DNA of 7,323 bases from an uncultured Erythrobacteraceae bacterium (GTDB lineage: Bacteria; Pseudomonadota; Alphaproteobacteria; Sphingomonadales; Sphingomonadaceae), in NCBI GenBank assembly GCA_950071875.1, contig CATMNW010000120.1:1-7323 (forward strand), written 5' to 3'. Shown piece after piece: positions 1 through 5,386 of the stretch. Below the pieces are notes generated by a model. That model made no database searches. It saw only the letters and a program-made list of their open reading frames with translations, and had not been told where the DNA came from. The position numbers and the translations under genes were made by a program. The first letter of the stretch is position 1, and each line of letters begins with the position of its first letter.

Positions 1-1019
1 CGAACATCTACGCCGACCAGGTCGAATATTTCATCCGCAACCTGCCCAATCGGGACTGTGCGGTAATCTCGCTCCACACCCATAACGACCGGGGTACAGG
101 CGTTGCTGCGGCGGAACTGGCGCTGATGGCCGGCGCGGACCGGGTCGAAGGGTGTCTGTTCGGAAATGGGGAGCGCACGGGAAATTGCTGCCTCGTCACG
201 ATGGCCCTCAACATGTACACGCAGGGTGTCGACCCGAAGCTGGATTTCTCGGACATCGACCGCGTGATCGAGACAGTAGAATATTGCAACGAACTGCCCG
301 TCCACCAGCGCCATCCCTATGGCGGTGAACTGGTCTACACGGCCTTTTCCGGCAGCCATCAGGACGCGATCAAGAAAGGTTTCTCCGCGCTCGAAACGCA
401 GAACGATCCGCACTGGCGCGTGCCATATCTCCCCATCGACCCCGCGGATCTTGGTCGCAGCTACGAAGCAGTGATCCGCGTCAACTCCCAGTCAGGCAAG
501 GGTGGTTTCGCCTGGGTGCTGGAACAGGATCAGGGCCTCAAGCTGCCCAAGAAGATGCAGGCCGATTTCAGCCCCCACGTCCAGCGCATGGCCGACGAGG
601 TCGGGCGCGAACTGGGTGCGCCCGATATCTGGGAGGCTTTCAAATCCGCCTATCACGTCCAGACGACGGACAAGCACTTCCAGCTGGTCGATTACGAAGA
701 ACGCCGCGCCACAGACGGCACGCGCCTGTTCACCGGCACCATCGCGGTCAAAGGGCAGGAACAGACCGTCTCGGGACGCGGCAACGGCCTGATCTCCAGC
801 GTGCTGTCGACCATCGAGGATGCTTTCGGCCTCTCACTGGAAGTCGTCGACTACACCGAACACGCCCTCACCACCGGCCGCGACAGCCGCGCCGCCGCCT
901 ACCTCGAATGCCGCGATACCGAAGGCCGTACGATCTGGGGCTGTGGCATCGACGAAGACGTTGCCACGGCGAGCGTCAGAGCGGTGCTGAGCGCGGCGAA
1001 TTCGGCGGTGGGTGAATGA
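1..1019 (+). CDS. leuA: 2-isopropylmalate synthase, C-terminal part (5' end outside window)
   Basis: This enzyme condenses acetyl-CoA with 2-ketoisovalerate to give 2-isopropylmalate, the first committed step of leucine synthesis, in the cytoplasm. The reading frame is open from base 3, so the gene begins upstream. Visible first is the end of the catalytic TIM barrel: the metal-binding HTHND motif (bases 75-89; the two His ligate the divalent metal in this family) and the conserved GNGERTGN loop (162-185). A linker subdomain with SGKGG and EQDQGLKLPKK follows. From about base 670 to the end lies the LeuA dimer domain, the allosteric region where leucine binds in characterised enzymes, with a glycine-rich SGRGNG turn. 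The linker style matches the long, M. tuberculosis-type LeuA rather than the shorter E. coli type. The gene ends in TGA with no clear terminator behind it. Leucine feedback is known for the family and inferred here. Confidence 0.96.
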   Translation, partial: NIYADQVEYFIRNLPNRDCAVISLHTHNDRGTGVAAAELALMAGADRVEGCLFGNGERTGNCCLVTMALNMYTQGVDPKLDFSDIDRVIETVEYCNELPVHQRHPYGGELVYTAFSGSHQDAIKKGFSALETQNDPHWRVPYLPIDPADLGRSYEAVIRVNSQSGKGGFAWVLEQDQGLKLPKKMQADFSPHVQRMADEVGRELGAPDIWEAFKSAYHVQTTDKHFQLVDYEERRATDGTRLFTGTIAVKGQEQTVSGRGNGLISSVLSTIEDAFGLSLEVVDYTEHALTTGRDSRAAAYLECRDTEGRTIWGCGIDEDVATASVRAVLSAANSAVGE

Positions 1020-1125
1020 TTGGTTTTGGGTGGGTCCGCGACGGTCAGCTTTATCACGCAACGAAGCGATAAGTGGAGGACTGTTTAGGCGTTTACGGCT
1101 ACTTGAAAGGCAAAAGAGGCTGCAA

Positions 1126-1554
1126 ATGAACCTAACGCCACACCAGCGGACATTGGTGGTCGCAGGCGCACTACTGTTCTTAGTCGGCCTGCTGCAGGGA
1201 GCCTTCGTGCAGAACTTTCTGAATCCGCGTATGGCGCTCTCGGCCCACCTCACGGCTGTTCAAAGCGGCATGGCAATGATGATTGTGGGGGCCTTGTGGA
1301 CGTCAGCTGATCTCCGTCCGTCCTGGTCCGACGTAGCGCGTTGGACAATAGTCTTCGGCATGTTTGCCCTTTGGGCCGGCCTTACCACATCAGCAATTAC
1401 TGGCGCGAGCGACGATCTACCCATTGCTGGCGCTGGACATAGCGCCGCTCAGGCAACGGAGAAATTGGTTTCGATTGCCGTGCTCGGAGGCAGCGTCTTG
1501 ATGACGATCGGGTGGTCGATTTTCGTATTAGGGCTAGTTCGCGCGAAGCGTTGA
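1126..1554 (+). CDS. small four-helix membrane protein, hydroxylaminobenzene mutase (HabA/HabB)-like
   Basis: The predicted product is 142 residues with about four hydrophobic segments: roughly residues 8-28, 45-60, 74-92 and 112-137. This suggests an inner-membrane protein. The N-terminal part (HQRTL, then LFLVGLLQGAFV, then NPRMALSAHLTAVQSGM) resembles, from memory, the HabA/HabB hydroxylaminobenzene mutase family, which is about 135-165 residues long and rearranges hydroxylaminobenzene to 2-aminophenol. The resemblance is clear in style, but the activity here is unproven and many relatives carry vague names. I chose ATG 1126 because AGAGG sits about eight bases upstream and the protein then starts like family members. 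An in-frame GTG at 1012 would overlap leuA and add 38 unrelated residues. Codons TTA, CTA, ATA, GTA and ACA are more frequent than in the neighbouring genes, which may mean recent acquisition or weak expression. Confidence 0.75.
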   Translation: MNLTPHQRTLVVAGALLFLVGLLQGAFVQNFLNPRMALSAHLTAVQSGMAMMIVGALWTSADLRPSWSDVARWTIVFGMFALWAGLTTSAITGASDDLPIAGAGHSAAQATEKLVSIAVLGGSVLMTIGWSIFVLGLVRAKR

Positions 1555-1592
1555 AGATCGACCGCTTTCACGCTTGCTCGACGAATTGACAA

Positions 1593-1613
1593 AACGACCG
1601 CGTCCGGGTCGTT
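1593..1613. repeat. short inverted repeat (7-bp stem, 7-base loop)
   Basis: AACGACC at 1593-1599 pairs perfectly with GGTCGTT at 1607-1613 around a 7-base loop, 38 bases after the stop codon of the membrane-protein gene. No T-run follows, so it is at best a weak or factor-assisted transcription end. It could also be a protein binding site. Confidence 0.4.
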
Positions 1614-1741
1614 AGCTGCCATTCGATTTTCCTACTTGTTAGTGCATCTGTAAATCGGTCCGCATGGCCCGCCACCCAACCTCAAACACTCGCCCTCTCC
1701 TCGCCAACCAAACACCCTCCCTTCTTTTCCTTGCCAGGACA

Positions 1742-1759
1742 GTGGTCCATGTGGTCCAT
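1742..1759. repeat. tandem 9-bp direct repeat, two copies
   Basis: The unit GTGGTCCAT occurs twice head to tail (1742-1750 and 1751-1759) and is followed by a partial third copy, GTGAT. It lies in non-coding DNA right after a pyrimidine-rich tract. Its role is unknown. It may be a small dispersed repeat or a site for a DNA-binding protein that reads direct repeats. Confidence 0.6.
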
Positions 1760-1769
1760 GTGATGGGAC

Positions 1770-1808
1770 TGGCGCGTGGGCGTTCCAACACGTCTCCTAC
1801 ACGCGCCA
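1770..1808. promoter_or_regulatory. 9-bp inverted repeat upstream of the amidohydrolase gene
   Basis: TGGCGCGTG at 1770-1778 is perfectly matched by CACGCGCCA at 1800-1808, with a 21-base spacer. The right arm ends 22 bases before the ATG and just before the ribosome binding site. It could act as a DNA operator with half-sites about three helical turns apart (30 bases between equivalent positions), or as an RNA hairpin in the 5' leader that presents or hides the ribosome binding site. The symmetry is seen directly and the function is inferred. Confidence 0.4.
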
Positions 1809-1830
1809 CAGCGAGGGAGAGAGCTGAACG

Positions 1831-2886
1831 ATGACCACTACCGAAGAGATCCTCGAACCCGGTCTGCCGATCATCGATCCGCACCATCACCTTTGGGACC
1901 TGCGCCCGCTGGTGCCCTCCTTTCCCGAACCGCGGCACGACTTCATCGAAGCGATCGCGGGGGCGGACTACTACACCTTCGACGCACTGCATGCCGACAC
2001 GCACAGCGGCCATAATGTGGTTGGCACCGTGTTCATGGAATGCGGCGCCTTCTACGACGCGAGCCGCGACGATGCGATGAAGCCGGTGGGCGAGGTCGAG
2101 TTCGTCAACGGCGTCGCGGCACAGGGCGCGAGCGGGCTCTATGGTGACTACCGCCCGTGCGCGGCCATCGTCGGTCATGCCGACCTTACCCTGGGCGATG
2201 CGGTCAAGCCCGTGGTGGAAGCGCTGCTTGCGGCAGGAAACGGGCGCTTCAAGGGCATCCGCCACGCCGCCGCATGGGATGCCGATCCCGAAGTGCTCGG
2301 CCCGCCGTTCCATGCTCCGGAAGGTCTTTATGGGTCGGATGCATTCCGCGCAGGCTTTGCCGCTTATGCCGGATACGGCCTGACCTTCGATGCATGGCTG
2401 CTGGAACCCCAACTGGCCGACGTGCTGGACCTCGCGCGCGCTTTCCCCGAACAGCAGATCGTGCTCGACCACTGCGGCACGCCGCTCAACATCGCGAGTT
2501 ATCGCGGCAAGCTGAACAACAACTTCGAACGCTGGCGCGGCAATATCCGCGCCATTGCGGAATGCCCGAATGTCGCGGTAAAACTTGGCGGGCTGGCGAT
2601 GGCATTCTGCGGCATGCCCGAGGAAGGTCCCGACAAGGGCTGCAGCAGCGAAGAGCTGGCCGGACAGTGGGGGCCCTACATCACGGAATGCATCGAGGCG
2701 TTCGGTCCGGACCGCGCAATGTTCGAATCGAACTATCCCGTCGACCGCTGGGGTGCGAGCTATCCGGTGTTGTGGAACACGTTCAAGCGCCTCGCCAGCG
2801 GGCACAGCGATGACGAGAAACGCGCCCTGTTCGCCGGGACCGCAGCGCGCATCTACGATATCGAGCACGTCCTCCCCGCTGCTTGA
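1831..2886 (+). CDS. amidohydrolase-2 / COG3618-type metal-dependent hydrolase
   Basis: The 351-residue cytoplasmic protein has the Amidohydro_2 TIM-barrel fold shared with 2-pyrone-4,6-dicarboxylate lactonase and related hydrolases or decarboxylases. Visible marks are the first-strand HxH motif (PHHHLWD, H18 and H20), KGIRHAAAWD in the middle, LDHCGTPL with H214, NVAVKLGGLAM, and FESNYPVD (residues 298-305). In LigI-type lactonases an Asp acts as general base at the place where this protein has N301, so its chemistry may differ or it may use a nearby residue such as D305. The substrate is unknown. The ATG at 1831 is well supported by the strong GAGGGAGAGAG site (1813-1823) and by the family-like N-terminus. 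The nitronate monooxygenase gene follows 82 bases later on the same strand. A 409-codon open frame on the opposite strand is a composition artefact. Confidence 0.88.
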   Translation: MTTTEEILEPGLPIIDPHHHLWDLRPLVPSFPEPRHDFIEAIAGADYYTFDALHADTHSGHNVVGTVFMECGAFYDASRDDAMKPVGEVEFVNGVAAQGASGLYGDYRPCAAIVGHADLTLGDAVKPVVEALLAAGNGRFKGIRHAAAWDADPEVLGPPFHAPEGLYGSDAFRAGFAAYAGYGLTFDAWLLEPQLADVLDLARAFPEQQIVLDHCGTPLNIASYRGKLNNNFERWRGNIRAIAECPNVAVKLGGLAMAFCGMPEEGPDKGCSSEELAGQWGPYITECIEAFGPDRAMFESNYPVDRWGASYPVLWNTFKRLASGHSDDEKRALFAGTAARIYDIEHVLPAA

Positions 2887-2902
2887 CGTTTACGTAACGT
2901 CA
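2883..2902. promoter_or_regulatory. palindromic operator-like site between amidohydrolase and nitronate monooxygenase genes
   Basis: TGACGTT (2884-2890) and AACGTCA (2896-2902) form a perfect 7-bp inverted repeat around TACGT, and the 8-base palindrome TTACGTAA lies across its centre (2890-2897). The site begins in the amidohydrolase stop codon and includes TTGACG, a good -35 match, although no clear -10 box follows. The ACGTTTACGTAACG pattern recalls operators of MerR-family regulators of acyl-CoA or branched-chain catabolism such as LiuR. That likeness is from memory. No T-run follows, so it is not a usual terminator. Confidence 0.4.
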
Positions 2903-2968
2903 CTCTCGACAAGCGCGTTTGCGCACCATACGCCCTCGCCCGACATCACTTGAGAGGAACAGCCTGCC

Positions 2969-3937
2969 ATGACCCTGCCCGCCCCCTTCGACAAGCTGCG
3001 TATTCCCGTCATTGGATCGCCGCTGTTCATCGTTTCCGGGCCGGAACTGGTCATCGCGCAGTGCAAGGCTGGCATTGTCGGCAGCTTCCCTGCCCTGAAC
3101 GCCCGTCCGCAGAGCCAGCTGGACGAATGGCTTCACCAGATCACCGAAGAACTGTCAGCTCACAATCGCGACAATCCCGATCGTCCGGCCGCGCCTTATG
3201 CAGTCAACCAGATCGTTCACAAGTCGAACGACAGGCTCGATGCCGACATGGCGACCTGCGCAAAATGGCAGGTACCGCTTGTCATAACCTCGCTCGGTGC
3301 GCGTGAAGAAGTGTTCCAGGCGGTCGAAAGCTGGGGCGGCATCACGCTGCACGACGTGATCAACAACCGCTTCGCGCGCAAGGCAATCGAAAAAGGCGCA
3401 AGCGGCCTGATCCCGGTGGCAGCGGGCGCTGGCGGCCACGCCGGCGTGCTCAGCCCCTTCGCGCTGATGCAGGAAATCCGCGAATGGTTCGACGGGCTGG
3501 TCGCGCTTTCGGGTTCGATCGGCCACGGTCGCTCGATCCTCGGCGCACAGGCGCTCGGCGCGGACTTCGCCTATATCGGATCGCCCTGGATCGCGAGCAC
3601 CGAGGCCAATGCCGACGAAGGCTACAAGCAGGCCATCGTCGACGGGAGCGCGGACGGGATCGTCTACACCAACCTGTTTACCGGTGTGCACGGCAATTAC
3701 CTGCGTTCGAGCATCGAGGCATCCGGTCTCGACCCCGACAACCTGCCCGAAAGCGATCCAAGCAAGATGAACTTCGGTAGCGGCGGGAATACCAAGGCCA
3801 AGGCGTGGAAGGATATCTGGGGATCGGGTCAGGGCATCGGCACAGTGCGCGAAAGCGCCCCGGTCGAAGCCACGGTGGCGCGCCTCGAACGTGAATACAA
3901 CGACGCAAAAGCCGCACTGGCCAAGGCAACGGCCTAG
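2969..3937 (+). CDS. nitronate monooxygenase-family FMN enzyme (2-nitropropane dioxygenase-like)
   Basis: The 322-residue protein is an FMN-dependent TIM-barrel enzyme of the nitronate monooxygenase family, whose studied members oxidise alkyl nitronates with oxygen to carbonyl compounds and nitrite. The N-terminus has IPVIGSPLF and GIVGSFPALNARP, which are typical of the family. AAGAGGHAG places the expected active-site His at H157. The phosphate-binding part for FMN is SGSIGHGRSILGAQALGADF (residues 181-200), followed by AYIGSPWIASTEA. The usual GGIADG is replaced here by GSIGHG, so this is a divergent branch and its natural substrate is uncertain. The C-terminus has WGSGQGIG and an Ala-rich helix. 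ATG 2969 is preceded by GAGAGGAA at a 9-base spacing. Its stop codon lies inside CTAG, which also ends the opposing gene. The gene may be transcribed with the amidohydrolase or from the site at 2883-2902. Confidence 0.9.
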   Translation: MTLPAPFDKLRIPVIGSPLFIVSGPELVIAQCKAGIVGSFPALNARPQSQLDEWLHQITEELSAHNRDNPDRPAAPYAVNQIVHKSNDRLDADMATCAKWQVPLVITSLGAREEVFQAVESWGGITLHDVINNRFARKAIEKGASGLIPVAAGAGGHAGVLSPFALMQEIREWFDGLVALSGSIGHGRSILGAQALGADFAYIGSPWIASTEANADEGYKQAIVDGSADGIVYTNLFTGVHGNYLRSSIEASGLDPDNLPESDPSKMNFGSGGNTKAKAWKDIWGSGQGIGTVRESAPVEATVARLEREYNDAKAALAKATA

Positions 3938-4788
3938 GCCGCGGCGGTCGTAGATCCGGGTTCCGCGACAGTTCGTTGCCGCCGGCCCGGCTCGACGCTG
4001 ATCCATCCCGATCCGGGCTCAAGCACCAGTTCCATGTCCTCGATGCCTTTCGCTGCGAAGCGATGCCGACCATGTTCAAGACGAGTGCCAACCAGCTCGT
4101 GAACGATGTGCAGGACCAGCCTGATCGCTGCCGATTGATCGGCCGACAGTTCGGGTGCCAGCACGAGTTCGGATCCGACGAGGAAGGACAGCCCCTCGGT
4201 GCGCAACCGGTCATCCTGATCGAATTCGATGCCGACCATTCCCAGTGTCGGGAAAAGTCCGCCGGCCCGCCATGCAGCGACCGAACGCTGGAAGAAGCCG
4301 ACCGAAATTGCCGAACGCGCAGGCGTCCAGCTGATCGCCCGCACATCCCCGAGTGCCTCGGCTAAATCGGCCCCCAGGCCGAGCATGGTCCGCACGACCG
4401 GGAGTGCGTTGGCGCCTTCAGCGATATGCGAACCGGGGTAGATGCCCAGTGCCTCGACTTCCTCGAGGTCGCTCCGGTCGAGGCTGAGGTAATGATCGAT
4501 GCGGGCCTGCTGGACAGGCGAACCTGGTGCGAGGCCGAGAATTTCGAAGGTCAAACCGTCGGCCAGTACCGCCAGTCCACGCTCGCATTCTTCCTCCCCG
4601 GGAACCATTCGACCGTCAATGCCGTGGGATACCGCCGTGAAGGGGTCATGGGCTATGAAAAGCCGTTCATTCCGGCCGACGGCATCCAGAACCGCTTCGC
4701 GATCCGGACGACTGCCCCGATCGAACAGCAGCAACAGCCCGGGCAGGTCGGCACCTTGCAGGCTCGCTGTTTGCTTTCCATCAATCAC
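3934..4788 (-). CDS. hypothetical protein, downstream partner of the flavodoxin-like gene
   Basis: I do not recognise this protein with confidence. From the GTG at 4788 it has 284 residues, is soluble-looking, and has no signal peptide or membrane helix. Segments worth noting are LPGLLLLFDRGSRPDREAV near the N-terminus, a pocket-like FIAHDPFTAVSHG, the central ISWTPARSAISVGFFQRSV followed by GGLFPTLGMVGIEF, and LRTEGLSFLVGSELVL. The pattern vaguely recalls DUF4261-type proteins, but this is a guess. The start is uncertain: GTG 4788 has AGGGG about ten bases upstream, while TTG 4806 is also in frame and would add six residues. The longer frame reaching back to 5091 runs inside the flavodoxin gene and is not believed. 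The gene lies 32 bases after the flavodoxin gene, so co-transcription is likely, and its TAG shares bases with the stop of the facing gene. Confidence 0.75.
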   Translation of the reverse strand: MIDGKQTASLQGADLPGLLLLFDRGSRPDREAVLDAVGRNERLFIAHDPFTAVSHGIDGRMVPGEEECERGLAVLADGLTFEILGLAPGSPVQQARIDHYLSLDRSDLEEVEALGIYPGSHIAEGANALPVVRTMLGLGADLAEALGDVRAISWTPARSAISVGFFQRSVAAWRAGGLFPTLGMVGIEFDQDDRLRTEGLSFLVGSELVLAPELSADQSAAIRLVLHIVHELVGTRLEHGRHRFAAKGIEDMELVLEPGSGWISVEPGRRQRTVAEPGSTTAAA

Positions 4789-4820
4789 GAAGCCAGATCC
4801 CCTCAATCGCCCGTTCAGGC

Positions 4821-5306
4821 TCAGAAGATGCCTTGTGACAGGCCCTCGGCCAGCCCCTGCCCCATCTCGCAAGCCTTCCTCAACTTTTCCTCCCCCACGG
4901 TCTTGGGTGCAAGTATTTCCTCGGCTTCCTGCGCTGCGGTGTTGACGATCCAGGGATCGGCAACGCGCTTGAGCCGCCACCCGGTGGCGATGCGGTCGAT
5001 TTGCCGCTGGGCCCCTTCCCCATCGGATCCTGCGGCAATGATCGTCGCATAGGGACGCCCTTCGATACGTCCCAAGACCGGATAATAGCACCGATCGAAC
5101 ATCTCTTTCATTTCCCCGCTCATGGCTGCGAGGTTTTCAGGGCAGCAAAACAGGAAACCGCTGGCCGACCTGAGATCTTCGGGCTCGACATCACAAGCCC
5201 GAAGCAATCGCCCGGCTTTTCCCGCTCCGCGCGCTGCGGCGGAAGAAAGCTGCTCGGCCGTTCCGGTGCGGCTGTGCCATACGATAAGAAGCGGCGCATC
5301 GCTCAT
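4821..5306 (-). CDS. flavodoxin-like / NAD(P)H-dependent FMN oxidoreductase family protein
   Basis: The 161-residue protein has the flavodoxin fold. The first strand and FMN phosphate loop are LLIVWHSRTGTAEQL (residues 6-20, with SRTGTA as the loop). The second flavin-contact region is CCPENLAAMSGEMKEMFDR (54-72), typical of small flavodoxin-like reductases and WrbA-like proteins. The third is AAGSDGEGAQRQ (91-102), which would cover the isoalloxazine ring. It is a soluble single-domain protein without extra domains, so it probably carries or reduces with FMN, but partner and substrate are unknown. ATG 5306 is favoured because the FMN loop then sits at the usual distance from the N-terminus. 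AGGTGA lies about ten bases upstream. It is transcribed away from recJ, and the unrecognised gene at 4788-3934 follows closely. Confidence 0.88.
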   Translation of the reverse strand: MSDAPLLIVWHSRTGTAEQLSSAAARGAGKAGRLLRACDVEPEDLRSASGFLFCCPENLAAMSGEMKEMFDRCYYPVLGRIEGRPYATIIAAGSDGEGAQRQIDRIATGWRLKRVADPWIVNTAAQEAEEILAPKTVGEEKLRKACEMGQGLAEGLSQGIF

Positions 5307-5312
5307 GAGCCT

Positions 5313-5355
5313 AGCATCACCTGCAGCTGTCGATTGTCAATGGAAGCAGCTTCCA
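5313..5355 (-). promoter_or_regulatory. divergent promoter region with odd palindrome
   Basis: Between the divergent flavodoxin and recJ genes lies TGGAAGCAGCTTCCA (5341-5355), a perfect 7-bp inverted repeat around a central A. Directly next to it, on the minus strand, is a perfect TTGACA (5340-5335) pointing to the flavodoxin gene. At 16-base spacing the -10 candidate is only GATGCT (5318-5313), which is weak. If used, transcription would begin close to the ATG. A repressor bound at the palindrome could affect both genes. No good recJ promoter boxes are seen on the plus strand. Confidence 0.4.
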
Positions 5356-5386
5356 CCCGGCTTCCTCTGCGGGTATTGAACACGTC

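Larger units (their letters stand above)
1555..1830. other. 276-base gene-free region
   Basis: No credible coding sequence is seen here. The region holds, in order, a 7-bp hairpin (1593-1613), a pyrimidine-rich tract from about 1668 to 1737 with very few G residues on the plus strand, a tandem 9-bp repeat (1742-1759), a 9-bp inverted repeat (1770-1808) and the purine-rich ribosome binding site (1813-1823) of the amidohydrolase gene. A perfect TTGACA occurs at 1586-1591, but no matching -10 box follows at 16-18 bases, so I do not call it a promoter. The promoter of the downstream gene must lie somewhere in this stretch unless transcription comes through from upstream. Confidence 0.6.

Noticed and set aside
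1050..1073. Possible hairpin TTATCACGC / GCGATAA before the small membrane-protein gene
   Set aside because: The pairing needs a two-base bulge, is short and is not followed by a T-run, so it is within chance.
1012..1125. GTG start at 1012 for the small membrane protein
   Set aside because: It overlaps the leuA stop, has no family-like sequence, and ATG 1126 has a good ribosome binding site.
1586..1614. Perfect TTGACA at 1586-1591 as a promoter
   Set aside because: No acceptable -10 box occurs at 16-18 bases spacing; the region there is the GC-rich hairpin arm.
1639..2868. A 409-codon open frame on the minus strand, opposite the amidohydrolase gene
   Set aside because: It mirrors a well-supported gene, its protein resembles no family, and long antisense frames are expected at this GC content.
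3155..4006. A 283-codon open frame on the minus strand, opposite the nitronate monooxygenase gene
   Set aside because: It lies antisense to a clear enzyme gene and its Arg-, Asp- and Ala-rich, low-structure product looks like frame noise.
4789..5091. N-terminal extension of the unrecognised minus-strand protein to 5091
   Set aside because: This part runs out of frame inside the flavodoxin gene and reads as an Arg-rich random peptide.
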